A stretch of 64,000 bases of DNA from Ligula intestinalis (GCA_036362985.1 JAYGXS010000004.1:26531705-26595704); one strand, 5' to 3'. Shown: positions 24,801-34,600, counted from the first letter of the stretch. Made by a program: numbers and translations. The notes: generated by a model not told the origin, from the sequence alone.

Positions 24801-27800
24801 TTTTGGTGCACAATTTTTGTACGTCTGACGACGACCGGTGCGTCCGTGTCGAAAATGTACGCAATAAAATTGAAAAATTTCCCAAAGAAATTTTTATTCT
24901 CATAAATAATATCTTGGCATACAAATATTTCAATATGTATAGTCTTACAGCAAAAGCTCTTTGTGTGAAACCTTTAGAACAAACGAACACTCAAACTAAT
25001 GACCATTGCTCTAAAATTCTTCGATAAAACTGGATTTTTAATTAAAATGCCATTCTCAAGTTATTCACTTTGCGATCATACCCAGACACTGTTTACTTCA
25101 GCAAAGTCATGCCGCCCTGACCACTCTGGGACTAGGCTCTTCTAAATATCAATAATTATAAATTAAATACTTTGTCTTTCCAATTTCTCTAGCTGCATAT
25201 ATTCTCAATTTTCCTCACGGGTTTTGGTCTCCTGCAAATGTATTTCAGGGCCGCATTCTATATTACAGTGCCACTGGTCAGTGTTGTAGCAGAATTCGGC
25301 TTGTAAGAGAGTGCAAATAGAATGTTATTTCCTCGTTGTAAAAGTTTCTCATTGAATGGTAGAACTCTGTGTTTCCGGATTGCCCCCTCTCCTGTAGCAT
25401 TGTCTACAAGAGCTATACAGCGGAAAACCGGAACAAGTAGGAAATTGAATATCCTGCTGTGCGCTCAGGATGTCTTACTGGCAATCATAACTTCGACTGC
25501 CATATAAATATTCATTCGTTTACGCAAGGGGAAGCACTTAACGATAATTAGACTGCAGGGTGTTTTCGGAGAGCTAACTTATTCATTTCACTCACTTGTG
25601 AAGAAGTTGGCGGCCTGCATAGGATTCGAACTCATGCCAACAACGGAAGACTTTTCGAGTACGACTAACGTTTTAGTCAGCTGAACTACAACGTCTCCAA
25701 CGAATGCCGTTTTTTGAATAACATTTGGGTCAAGATTATTACCCAATCTACTGCAACACAAAGGAATCCACCAATACTATTACGGTATGCTGACAACCGA
25801 AGCTGGAATTTCTTAGCAATCAATATAGAATCTACCTGATGAATTACGGATTCCATGCGTTGCAGTCTTAGCTTATTTTGAAAAATTAATTAATAATATG
25901 AAAAAAAGCGGCCCTGATGTTCTTATTTTTTCGGCTAAACAGGAGAATGTTTCCTACCTTGGGATGCAAAAATGCCGTCAGAGATACTTAGTCGAAATGC
26001 GGCCTCTAGCCTTAATTAACAACAGAGCTCAAAATATATATTTTTTATGTTCACGTGCCTTCCATCAACTAAAAATACTCTGCCAAAATAGGATTTCAGC
26101 TATGATAGTCAAATTTAAAAAAATGCAGAAAGCTATATTTATGGCTATTCGTTGCCAAAGTAACACCCCTTAAGGGAACCCCAGCCTTTTACTACGCTTA
26201 GGTCTAATTACTGGTGATACTTTGTCGTGCATTTTACTCAGATCATGGTCGTGTGGTAGCAGCAAAAAATCCTGTTATTTATATTTCAAGTAAACCTCAT
26301 ATTTTTTTGACAAAAAGATGATGAGGGAACGCTAGCACCGCTTTAATATTGCCAACGAAAAAAGAAATGCTTTTGACGGCATATTTTGCTAAGCATCCTC
26401 TATTTACCCTTTAAGTTTTGATAAACCTCAGCATTCAGCGTTTTATCATCTTTTTGTTTGCACACACAGACGCAAATGCCCCTTCAATTAAAATTTTGAA
26501 TGTTTCATTCAAAATAAAGTTTATCCTGTCCACACATTAAATTACTTGTCTAAGATTGGGCATTAGGCTGGATAAGGAAAATTTGCCGAATATCATTCTT
26601 GACGGGAAAATTGAGTTGCCTTTCTGAGTAAAATAGAAGCCGTACGATGTGAACAAGCATACTGTTCTCAAAAATGAACCCACTTTTCTTCAAAAATGCT
26701 GATACAAGTTGATTTCGATTACGTAGCCTAAAGCCCAGCAATGGTCAAACTTTTGGTTATATTTCACCAGTCACTGTTACCTAACTGGTTTATATGTTCT
26801 GTAACTTACCTTACAAACCTTACCGATAAATAACCATTTTAACTGTTGTGTATGGTGAAGTATATTTGAAAAAGACAAATGTCAGTTTATATGCAATTTA
26901 CAGAAGAAATGGGCACAAAGTAAATACTCTTGAAATTTCCTTTTGAAATAAACCAACGTTGCACCTTTTTAAATATATTATAGAAGCAATATTTTTCCTT
27001 TAAAACTGAGCTTAGACATTTCTGACCCCCTTTTTGATGGTCAGTTTCTTCCTTTTATAAGGTTTCTGGTTAAGAGACCTTATACCTTTGACCTCAAGTA
27101 CAATACGATGAAAACAGTCTCTAAAGTCTTGCTGTCTGAAAAAAGTTTGTAAATATCTGCCTTCATTTGACATTTTCAGTTAACCCAAACTATGCAACCC
27201 AGTAGCTTGAGATGATGATTTTTGACTGATTCGTTATTTATAAAATATTGTTCGCAACTATATGCACACCCCAGTAATTTAAGTTTTGCTGGATTCTATG
27301 AACATTGGAAATTGAAAACCATTTGTTGCATTATTGCTGGCAAAATAAAGAACCCAAGCAGAAAAGTGCACGAATAATCAAATGAAAGTCAGTAATATGA
27401 TCTTGTCACCATTTTACTTTTTGATGAATTCTACAAAACCGCTTACTAATGTGTCTACTGCAAGGTAAACAAAACAAAAGCGGACATCGAAGAAGTGCGA
27501 AATGCATTGCTACGCATGGAAAATGACGCCAGGGCCAAAGTTGCTGAAATGCACGAGAAATTTATGCGAGAATTTAAACACACACAATTAAGACATCAAT
27601 GTGAGTCATTTTTAAAAGCTGTTTGAAAGCATCATAATTTTTTATGTTAATCTGTTTGGTTTTTTCCAAAAAGAGAAAAAAAGCAGAATATCTGGTGAGC
27701 ATACGTAGCTTTCGATAATTATCCTCGGGCCATTACATTTATATAGGGAAGGGGTAAAAATTAACATGCTGGCAATTATGTTCATAATTACAGGAAAAAC

Positions 27801-30800
27801 AACATGGGGATAGGGGAAGGAGCTGGGATTGATGGTACTCAGCCTGGTACGAGTTGATGTATGCTTATATAAGCAAAAAGATATAGGTCTAATGTGACAA
27901 TAAAGGACCCTTTACTTCACGAGTTTCTGTTTGATTTGCATTGGTATCTAAACGTGAACTCTAGGACTATCTACATAGATGCTCTAAAAGTTTGCAAAAT
28001 GCCTGTATCAGATTTCCTGAGAAGTGATTTTACCAAGTGAATTGGAATAGGTTTATATGCGATTTTAACCAAACTTTTCTCTCTTACGTGATTCACTCTG
28101 CGTATGGATATCACAGATCCCTTAATTCTAGGCTTATTTATTAACCATTTCATGCCCGAATTCACAAACATTGGCATTCATGGCGCTCTATTGCTGTCTA
28201 TTGTTTCAGTGGGTCACAATGCTGTTTATTCAGAAACACAAACAAACGCACTCCCCAAGCTAAAAAACGCACTTCTTAAAAGGTGAAGTAAATATGGGCG
28301 CTGCTGAAGCTTTAGCACATTTTTGTGCTAAGTGTATTTTATTCGGACAATTGGTTATCAAGAAACGTAGTGAAGCACTTAAACATATCTTGGCTTTGGA
28401 AACATAGGAGTGAATATGCGAGTGCCAGGAAGCTGTTCAAAAAGAAGATGCGGTCACTGGAAAAAAAGTCTTATTTTCCTGACGTTTCGGATTCTGTCAA
28501 GAGCCCTTAACCATAGGTAGTGGGAGGATAGTCTGATTCATATGAATATATGAGTAAAACATGCAGAGATTCCATGGTATTGAAAGTTAAAAATCGTTAT
28601 CCGCGTGCGAACTATAATAATCCGCTCCTGTAGCCACCGCCGGGGGTTTTAATTGATGCGGTGATTGCTTAACACTTCACGTTCGATTAATTAATTTCCA
28701 CGATTTCCTTGTCCGTGTCAGATGCGGGCTTGGTATTTGTGCGACCATAATGCTCGCTGACGTCAGAGTTGTTGCTGGGCCCGACCCTTCCCACGTGACT
28801 GATTCTCTTGCTCAGACCATGTCTCAGTACGCAGTATGAGAACGCCAACTCGTTGGTACATCGCAAATTATTTAGACCAATAATATACAATACTGGTGAA
28901 AATTATAATTGTGGCTTATCATCAAAAGTATTCTCCTGTAATTATAGCCAGACTCCAAATGAACGACGGTAAATAGGGTATCATAGCTGTTATGGCAATA
29001 AATTTAACCCATGCTTACAACAGAAACCATGCTGAATATGATCTGGAAAACACTACTGTGTACGACAAAGACACGATGAAAAGCACATGGCGTGCACAAT
29101 AGAAACTTAGATAGGAAATGCCAGAGCGATGAAGAATCTTTCTTGGTCCAAACCTTTGTAGTTACCGAAACTGCCATTTACGCGCGGCTTGTCCTTTATT
29201 GTAAGATTCTGGAATTTGAAGTAAAATTGACATTGGAAAATGCTACCGACAAAATTTCAAATAAGTAGAACTAATAAAACTAGTTGATTTACCTTTGTTT
29301 AGCAACGATGGAAATGTTGGAAGACGACTTTAATGCAACCAAGAAACAGTATGACGACCTTTGCAAAGAAAATCGGAGCCAGTTTTTCAAGATGAGGAAG
29401 AGAAAATGGATGGTAGATGACGAAATAGATGCAAAAGTGAAAACTTCAGATTCCAAGCGGTTTGATATACAGGTAACCCTATGAAATCTCCTGTGTAACA
29501 CTGCTATTTAATGTTAAAAAGAAAAATGCGTATGGTCCAGCTGACATGTCTTGAAATCATATATTAAAAAACATCAGTGCCAAATGTAATGCATGGTTAA
29601 CTTTTTTTGATCACAGAAGATTGCGTTGCCTTACTCACAGAAGCTCGGCTATGCTAAACCTTGAATTTAAAAGTGGAATCCGCTTAAACAGGCTGATAAA
29701 ACATCTTGGGGTGACTAAGTACCTGAATTCAAAGCAGATAAGCATAGGTTGACCGTAAAATCGGGAATAAACATTTTTTATGACTTTAAGAAATATCCCA
29801 ATAACGGAATTGCACATGTCTAATGGCCGCCAATCTAACAGGACGGATTGTGATCTCAAGTTTAAACTGTGCTTGCAGTTATCGAAACGAATGGATGGCG
29901 ATTAGTTCTCAGGAAGCATTTGTTACTCACGTTCTTTGTCTAGGATGAATGTGGCGCTGTAATAACAGTACATTTTCCAACTGATGAAATGTAAGGCGGA
30001 ATTAAGGACTACGTTTTAGATTCGAATAACGTACATAAATTAGTTATAAATACTATTAAACATACAACCATATATAAAGATATTTCAGTCACTTCAGGAT
30101 GCCACCATTTAAACGGACGTCTCTCCGACCGCTTGTTCTATAAAACACGCATTTGTACGTAGTATGGACTGTTTTCACTAATTTTCACCGGCCTTATACA
30201 TTAAAGTATATTTTGTAAGAAATAATTGCACGCCATATTCTTTGTTCACTTTTTTGGTATCATATAACGCCTCCTTCAAATTAGATTCCTGAAGAAAGGG
30301 CATCTTTCGGTCTTAAAGAAAGTTAAAAATAACGGGTCTTTGTTGAGCCGTACTGGCTGGGATTCACGGTTTGTAAACTAAATACACATTCTAATTAGTT
30401 TACATATTTCCCTAAGGCATCGTGGAAGAAATCACATGAATCTTTGCAATTTTGCAATGTATCTAGAACATGTCGAAAACTTTAAATTGACGGATACGAT
30501 TGATCATGACTGACTGAACTAGGCGTCATTATTGACAAACAATTATAGGAAAATATGGTTCAAGGCAGACGGTGTAAAAATACGTTTTAATTTACCAGAG
30601 CAGTCAAGATTACTGAGAAAGATGCAACTTATTTCAGAAGCCATTTTCAAAAGAATATTTTTTTTGCGGCCGGTCATGAAGAAACTCTGTCAAAAATAGG
30701 CATCACAACACAACCGATGTATCTCGAGATTTGGCAGTAAGCTTTTCATCCTTGAATCGGAAACGTTTTTCTCTATTTTGATTGACACTTCATGAGCCAG

Positions 30801-31653
30801 AGAATCTACAGCGAATGCAAGGAATATGTGAGTCTGGTCAAATATGCAGAATTGATTATCGGTTACAGAATTTGGATTTTTTAAGTGTTGTAAATATACC
30901 ACTGAGGGAAAAAATCACAGAAATATCGTCCCATTTTGTCATCCTAGTCTGCTTTTCTAAGGATTATTGCCCATAAAAGCACTTTATTGGAAGTTTTGCT
31001 GCTTTTAAAGAATATTTAATACCTATTTAAAACTATTTTAGGCCAAGCTTGACTCTGTCACTGCCGAGTATATAAAGGAGCATAAACTTCATTCTGAACT
31101 AAAAGAAAAATTTGCGGTGCGTTACTTACCCCTTTCTACGTTATACAATGCCTCAAACCAATCCCTTGATTAACTGTCCTTCAGCAGCGCAGCTTCCTAT
31201 TGATATTTTGTTTTTCTAAATTTTGACTTTATCCAACCATCTTCAAGGCAAATAAGCGGGCAAATGTTTTCTACACATGTTCACAAGCTCATGCTTTCTT
31301 GAAGATATTACACATGCTTAAATAAGGAGGTGAAATTCCACAAAGTGGTTTTCTCGAACGGGTACAGTAACTGTTTGGCTTAAAAGAACCAAACATATTT
31401 ATTATCCCAAGTATATTCGTTGTATTTTTGAAAAATCAGAAAAATGATATCGGCATATCAATATTTTGTTTAGCCAATCAAAAAAGAATATGATGAAATT
31501 TGTGAGATCAGGAGAAAGGAAGAAGAGCAGCGGCGGAAGGAGCAGGAAGAGAAGGAGGAAATGATTCGCGCAGCAACGTTCATTCAAAACTTCTGGAGAA
31601 TGTGGAAGACACGAAAACTCCTGAAACAGCACAAAAAAGTCAATATAGGCTAA
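3630..31653 (+). CDS. DRC10 (IQCD): DRC10/IQCD-like dynein regulatory complex subunit (7 exons)
   Basis: Spliced CDS of seven exons, 3630-3869, 3910-4089, 14338-14649, 27465-27600, 29303-29472, 31042-31116 and 31474-31653, giving 430 residues; human IQCD is about 450. It is a subunit of the nexin-dynein regulatory complex, which links outer doublets in motile axonemes and controls dynein; in a flatworm this would serve sperm, ciliated epithelia or flame cells (inference). Recognition rests on the N-terminal block QPIEAKRAMLIFDDLV (residues 48-63), which matches the TIEAKR...LDEA block of IQCD, a helical, coiled-coil-rich middle, and a C-terminal IQ motif at residues 408-421 (AATFIQNFWRMWKTRKLL) after a charged Glu/Arg/Lys helix. 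DRC9/IQCG is the closest alternative, but the EAKR block and overall layout favour DRC10. All introns are GT-AG and phases agree. No frame break is seen. No clear AATAAA follows the stop within 400 bp. Confidence 0.9.
3870..3909 (+). other. 40-bp intron 1 of DRC10
   Basis: GTCAGT donor at 3870, pyrimidine-rich end and CACAG acceptor ending at 3909. Its removal joins NIE to TFALLVGNEA in phase 0 and restores the reading frame. An intron this short is typical of flatworms, which tolerate introns below 50 bp. Confidence 0.85.
3910..4089 (+). CDS. DRC10 (IQCD): DRC10 exon 2 (residues 81-140)
   Basis: Sixty codons from TFALLVG to NRLLR, phase 0 at both ends, closed by a consensus GTAAGT donor at 4090. 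Predicted helical, with no motif of its own; it covers the stretch between the EAKR block and the conserved (I/V)KDT/S helix of IQCD and is close to the same length. Confidence 0.88.
9031..9420 (+). repeat. Direct repeat, left copy (~390 bp)
   Basis: Starts near AGGCCGTATTAATG and ends near ATTTCCAGCCAGT. It aligns over its whole length with 12343-12744: shared blocks include TCGAGCTAGG, GGTTACACCGAAA, TTTTTCGGATAGCTTAAA, GAACCTTAGGCC and TTTTTAAAAAGTCA, with scattered substitutions and small indels. Possible long terminal repeat or duplicated segment; no TG...CA ends were found. Confidence 0.8.
9945..12010 (+). repeat. Degenerate repeat array (4 copies of a ~150-bp unit)
   Basis: Copies at about 9945-10087, 10805-10935, 11160-11315 and 11849-11990 share the order CTA(C/T)TAGGGCTAGGATACT, then CCTATGCTA, then GCTAAAA...AGTAAGTGGCAAGC, then GTGCGGCCTGTACGTGCATG and CTAGTATGCAG. 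An adjoining block (CGCAG(T)...ACCT(G)CATGG...TTAGGTCGTAACA) occurs at 10684-10800 and 11309-11415. Spacing is irregular because of insertions and deletions. Confidence 0.8.
10088..10683 (+). mobile_element. 5'-truncated LINE-like retroelement 3' end
   Basis: Interrupts repeat-array copy 1 exactly between CTAGTA and CGCAG, which are adjacent in copy 3 (near 11310). Its end holds a stem-loop (GGGAGT at 10619-10624 with ACTTCCC at 10643-10649, plus an inner AGGC/GCCT), an AATAAA at 10652-10657 and a short microsatellite tail (TTGAC, TTGGC, TTGAC, TTGAC; 10659-10678). Such tails are typical of non-LTR retrotransposons of the RTE/CR1 type. A 125-codon frame (10132-10509) inside it is Ser/His-rich and matches no domain I recognise. 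Confidence 0.6.
12343..12744 (+). repeat. Direct repeat, right copy (~400 bp)
   Basis: Second copy of the 9031-9420 sequence in the same orientation, 3.3 kb downstream. It carries a small insertion around TTAGATAATTAACC not present in the left copy. Confidence 0.8.
14338..14649 (+). CDS. DRC10 (IQCD): DRC10 exon 3 (residues 141-244)
   Basis: Follows a strong polypyrimidine tract and TAG acceptor (ends 14337) and closes at a GTAAGG donor (14650), phase 0 at both ends, 104 codons. It opens with VKDTVFMLSRNLIRSLMGNK, the counterpart of the IKDS...NVLRLLLSNP helix of IQCD, and runs into a Lys/Arg/Glu-rich helix (KEKTKREEYQNKTERRMRRQ) that begins the coiled coil. Confidence 0.9.
16930..17460. repeat. 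GC-rich island, probable interspersed repeat
   Basis: About 530 bp of clearly higher GC with sharp edges in AT-rich intron DNA. It has a long minus-strand frame (17443-16925, 172 codons, ending at the GC-rich C-run) and a parallel plus-strand frame, neither with a recognisable domain. The plus strand ends in CCAATAAACCTGCTG, a polyadenylation-signal-like end. This suggests a retroposed or transposed unit; the protein frame may be fortuitous. Confidence 0.4.
18173..18183. repeat. G11 homopolymer
   Basis: Run of 11 G at the edge of a GC-richer patch (18.0-18.25 kb) within intron 3. Confidence 0.9.
19785..19961. repeat. Short element with 13-bp perfect inverted termini
   Basis: AGACTTGTTTCAT at 19785-19797 is the exact reverse complement of ATGAAACAAGTCT at 19949-19961. 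A second, nested inverted pair (CTAAAACC near 19808 and GGTTTTAG near 19872) sits inside. Size 177 bp, no coding content. Compatible with a small MITE-like element. Confidence 0.45.
22127..22450 (-). pseudogene. GIY-YIG endonuclease domain of element A
   Basis: Reads GVVYKIPCSSRDAVYGGLTG, then TRIQQHQSAVRRHYPISKVA, LETGHKFTW, and SREFLEAMHSDEACIKRFID ending LKA-stop at 22129-22127. VYKI...VYGG correspond to GIY and YIG, the Arg of TRI and the Glu of REFLEA to the catalytic residues. A stop at 22357-22355 interrupts it after TGKCL. In Penelope-like elements this domain nicks target DNA for priming. Confidence 0.85.
22650..24195 (-). pseudogene. Penelope-like reverse transcriptase, decayed
   Basis: N-terminal part reads HYRLCKFTERKQQ and KKDKDIIILPADKIGVSTIL, the latter the signature DKG-type motif of Penelope RTs. 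Next come YGLPKMRPIVSS (23.49 kb), DVVSLFTSIP (23.3 kb), QGASMSSPIFGFLAKAAMQ and the catalytic YVDDTF (codons at 23034-23017). Both catalytic Asp codons remain. Breaks: stops at 24063-24055 and 23505-23503, a stop at 23349-23347, a one-base frame change just after YVDDTF (about 23015) and a further change near 22.66 kb. Confidence 0.88.
24534..24666 (+). pseudogene. Inverted second copy of the GIY-YIG end
   Basis: Plus-strand copy of the last ~43 codons: NTRIVGCCPTRKGREFLEAM through CIKRFIDLDASYG, then a stop where the other copy has Tyr-Leu, and LKA-stop at 24664-24666. By eye it is over 90 % identical to the reverse complement of 22.26-22.13 kb, so the two arms are of similar age. Confidence 0.85.
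25605..25701 (-). repeat. tRNA-like sequence (SINE head or tRNA pseudogene)
   Basis: On the minus strand it holds TAGTTCAGCTGA (A-box-like, 25688-25677) and AGTTCGAATCC (B box, 25632-25622) about 45 bp apart, the layout of a pol III internal promoter. A D-arm-like pairing (GTTC...AAAC) and T-arm-like pairing (ATGAG...CCTAT around TTCGAAT) form with one mismatch each. The anticodon stem does not form cleanly, so it is not called as a tRNA gene. Confidence 0.5.
27465..27600 (+). CDS. DRC10 (IQCD): DRC10 exon 4 (residues 245-289 plus 1 nt)
   Basis: Acceptor ctactgcaAG ends at 27464 and a GTGAGT donor starts at 27601. Translation VNKTKADIEEVRNALLRM to KHTQLRHQ is coiled coil. The exon leaves one base (T) that combines with CA of the next exon to give Ser, so phases agree. 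At 45 codons it is easily missed by length-based ORF calling. Confidence 0.85.
27690..27870 (+). repeat. Foldback family, partial copy
   Basis: GAGCATACGTAG, TTTCGATAATTATC, GGGCCATTACATTTATATAG, and TGGGGATAGGGGAA occur in the same order as in the 303-bp foldback at 44507-44809. Only one arm and the centre are evident here. Confidence 0.6.
28400..28890 (-). mobile_element. Penelope-like family B, 3'-end fragment
   Basis: Minus-strand reading NELAFSYCVLRHGLSKRISH, VGRVGPSNNSDVSEH and KPASDTDKEIVEIN aligns residue by residue with the 55.5-55.7 kb fragment. The following 3' tail (CAATCACCGCA...GGTGGCTACAGGA...) also aligns, and ends at a hammerhead-like terminus (GAAACGTC complement at 28481-28488) and the terminal CCAGGAAGCTGTTC. 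Inserted in DRC10 intron 4 in antisense. Confidence 0.75.
29303..29472 (+). CDS. DRC10 (IQCD): DRC10 exon 5 (residues 290-346)
   Basis: TTTAG acceptor ends at 29302; GTAACC donor at 29473. Encodes (S)TMEMLEDDFNATKKQYDDL through RKRKWMVDDEIDAKVKTSDS to FDIQ. The pattern matches the QLQSQFYNLVMENREAEQ...RKKKYKVETEIENWI region of IQCD: same order of hydrophobic heptads, the basic RKRK patch and the acidic EIDA turn. Confidence 0.9.
29473..31041 (+). other. Intron 5 of DRC10 (1.6 kb)
   Basis: AT-rich, GTAACC to TTTTAG. No gene or clear repeat seen. Confidence 0.75.
31042..31116 (+). CDS. DRC10 (IQCD): DRC10 exon 6 (residues 347-371)
   Basis: Short 75-bp exon between a TTTTAG acceptor (ends 31041) and a GTGCGT donor (31117), phase 0 at both ends. 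Encodes AKLDSVTAEYIKEHKLHSEL and KEKFA, coiled coil, filling the gap before the IQ-bearing exon. It is called from splice signals, phase and helical character; it is too short for its own homology call. Confidence 0.78.
31117..31473 (+). other. Intron 6 of DRC10 (357 bp)
   Basis: GTGCGT to TTTAG. Nothing recognisable inside. Confidence 0.8.
31474..31653 (+). CDS. DRC10 (IQCD): DRC10 exon 7 with IQ motif (residues 372-430)
   Basis: TTTAG acceptor ends at 31473; stop TAA at 31651-31653. Encodes a charged single helix (RRKEEEQRRKEQEEKEEMIR) followed by AATFIQNFWRMWKTRKLL. The IQ consensus IQxxxRxxxxR(K)xxL is met: I408, Q409, R413, R418, K419, with Met in place of the usual Gly. In this family the motif is a presumed calmodulin site. 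A short basic tail KQHKKVNIG ends the protein; vertebrate IQCD has a longer Lys-rich tail, absent here. Confidence 0.92.
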   Translation, partial: PIKKEYDEICEIRRKEEEQRRKEQEEKEEMIRAATFIQNFWRMWKTRKLLKQHKKVNIG

Positions 31654-34600
31654 CTGTGCTCTTATTCTTATGTGCAGATATTGTACCTTGCAAGTATTAT
31701 TACTGTACATTTAACTATGTAATGTACCGAACTGCACTAACAATTACGTTACTACGTAAAATAGTTACTTTAAATATAGACGTAATTCGTCAAAAAAGTA
31801 TATTTTAACTGTTTAGTTGCTATGATTTTAAAACGCTCAATACCATGTGAATGATGGCTTTTGAAATATGGGTTCACATTGGGCTTTTCTACAAAGCAAA
31901 AAAAAGATATCCAGGAGACAGGAAGGACCTAATTCTCAGTAACGTACAACTTTAAAACGACATAAAACAATAACTTACAAAATCATTGAATATTTATTTG
32001 CTTAAAGTTTTCGTAAAAAGTCTGACCAAACTGTGTGATTGAAGGCCATGACAGCCGGTGTGAGGCCTGAATGCAGCCAACAGCAGCAGTAATGTGGCCT
32101 ATAGAACTTCGACTGAGATCAGCACGTTTCATAACATTTTTAGTAATATCATTTCAGTTTAAGAGAAGAACAAAATAGCAGCCCTTAATCCACGGCGTTT
32201 AAAATGAGAGGAGAGGTTGTTGAGCACAACCAGTAGGAGATGGCCAATAGTTACATACAGTTGTGCAATTTAGATCTAGAATATAAATTATACAAACAAG
32301 GTTTCCTAACTTTGCGTTTCGAGTTGAAGTTTTGATCAATTCTATTTGCAAACATCTTGACAGCCTTTGCTTGACTCAACAAAAATTATTGATATGCCAA
32401 TTTTTAGCATTTTGTCCGATTTCTGCAGGCAACTGAAGCGTATTGGCAAATGTACGCTGCTGGTTCAAGTCATATTTATCAGCCAATCCCTTTGCAAATT
32501 TATCATCATTCTATGCTCTATACTCAGTCTTCTCGTCATAGACCTAATGGCGTGGAAAGTTTCATTGATTTTAGATGCTTTTATGCCTTCTAAAGTAGCA
32601 TATGAAAAACATGCTGAGCACCTTTGCCGAATGTACTCGCTTGGTAAATATTAGTACTTCTTCAATTTGTTTCGCTTTTAAATTCACATCTCTTGGTTTT
32701 TGAAAACTTGTTTTTCAATCCTGAAAAGCTTTGACCCTAAGCTGGAACTGCACCAGCTTCAGATGAAAATGCAGAATACATTTTGTCTGCGAAAAAACGA
32801 CCATTTTTCAAGAATTGCAGAAGGACCTTAGTAAGCACTGCTAAAATGTTGTAAATAATGTGGAACATGCGGTATACCGTAAACAAAGCATTTGTAAATG
32901 CATTTGTGTGATGAAGTGTGCATTGGAAATTTCACGGTCTTAAAACCTTTTGTAGAAGAGTCAGGCCGCAATGATCCTATATAATGTCGGAATCCTACTC
33001 CAGGGGATCCGAGTCGGGCTTGGTGGCCCGCTAAAGGCAGCTCCGTCTATAGCCGCAACATACGTCCTCTCTTGCCTCTGGTATTTCTGTTTAGGTCAAT
33101 ACACCGAATCCTAGTGGGGGAGGGCGAAAGAGAGTGCGATAGACGCAGCGCAAGGCTACTCTCACTTTAGCCTCGTTCACGCGTAAAAGACTGATTTAGT
33201 CAAGATGCAGTGCGCAACTGGAACTTTATTTTCAAGACGCAGCAATGGAAGACATATAGCTTGAAATAAAAGAACGCTAGATCGCATAGTTTCGCAGAAA
33301 GGGGGTTCTTGCTATCGTCCAAAGAAACGTAAGACCTAACGGGCAGTTTCCAATGCCTTTCTTGTCTAGCTCGGCAACAGATGACATAACGATATTTATT
33401 GCCGTACATACTGCGATTTTACTTTCTCGACTGACAACTTCATTCGCTGTGGCATTTTCATGTTTGACCTTGGCGTAAAAATATTTTATAATGCAATGTA
33501 TTTTATTCCTTTATAACTATTAGAAAGGGCCACGAAGCAGCAAATGATTTTTAACATAACCTGCGCATGCGGAAAACAATAATATTTTTTGGCCTAGATC
33601 GTGCTTATTTGTAGTAATAAACATCCTATTCCAATTTGTATAATAACATGTTGATATCATCCTATTTCCACTGTTTAAGTAGTGCTATCGCTAAATTCAA
33701 CGGCTTGTGCATGCCCTCTTGAAATGAAACGAATTTCTCATTTTAATGTGAAAGTAAATTACCGCACAATCGATCACAATAGCGTGATAATTAATGTAGA
33801 CTTGATCTGGTAAAATAAAGCAAAGTTAGCTCATGCTCACGCTTGATATGAACAAAATCACTTTTTTAAAAATCGTACATGCGAATCGTAGCGGCAAAGC
33901 ACTTAACACCGCAAATAAAAATGAAAATTTTGCGTGAGCTTCTATTGAGTGCCCTTATACATGAGCGGTTGAGCACTGACGTATGTCATTTTGGTTCCAA
34001 GTACTTCGAAAGCAAATGATAAGTAGGGCGGTTACGTCACTTCGTAGGCGTTTTGCCCACAAATTTTACCCTTAAACGATCAATACCCACATGACTCAGT
34101 CGTTTAAATCTTCTTAATAAGCTATAAATGATAGGATCGAGCTAATTAACTTTTTTAAAATCTCGTACTTGTAATTAAGAGGCGTCAGAGTATCGGCTGG
34201 CGTGCAATATTAGTGTTTTTGCAGATAGTTCGTCCCAATTCTATAAAATATTGTAATGAAATCTCGTGTAGTCTAGTTAGGCCTCGTCCTGTCCTGCAGT
34301 ATACTGTTTTGCTGAAATTATTGGAGGATAATATTTTCCACAGGTGCAATCACCCATTTTGTTTGTTTGACAATTTCTTGAAATCACAAAGATCTTTTTG
34401 TGATTGTTATTTGACCTGACTAGTTTAGGTTAGTCAGTTATAAAAGATGATTTCATTTGGTGTCGGTGTAATGTCACCTGCATACCTTGATCAAAACCGT
34501 TGCAATTTACTAAGTGACGTAGAGGTTTAGTGAACAGCCGTATACTTTTTTTCAGGCGACTTTTATTCACTTGATTGCTTTGTTCACAAGCACCTTTCAT

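Larger units (their letters stand above)
21885..24936 (-). mobile_element. Penelope-like retroelement A, dead copy with inverted ends
   Basis: Minus-strand element. In order: N-terminal Penelope block (24.2-23.5 kb), reverse transcriptase (23.5-22.65 kb), GIY-YIG endonuclease (22.45-22.13 kb), then a 3' tail to about 21885. A direct copy of the tail end lies at 24425-24533, followed by an inverted copy of the last GIY-YIG residues and tail at 24534-24936. Penelope-like elements are known for variably oriented terminal repeats of this kind. Several in-frame stops and frame changes make it non-functional. It lies antisense in intron 3 of DRC10. Confidence 0.85.
14650..27464 (+). other. Intron 3 of DRC10 (12.8 kb)
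   Basis: Bounded by GTAAGG and GCAAG. It holds a GC-rich patch (16.9-17.5 kb), a G11 run, a small inverted-repeat element (19.8 kb), the first Penelope-like element (21.9-24.9 kb, antisense to the gene) and a tRNA-like repeat (25.6 kb). The stretches 14.65-16.9, 17.5-19.7, 20.0-21.8 and 25.7-27.4 kb show no gene. Confidence 0.8.
27601..29302 (+). other. Intron 4 of DRC10 (1.7 kb)
   Basis: GT-AG ended. It contains a foldback-family fragment (27.69-27.87 kb) and a Penelope-like family B fragment (28.4-28.9 kb). Nothing else was recognised. Confidence 0.8.
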
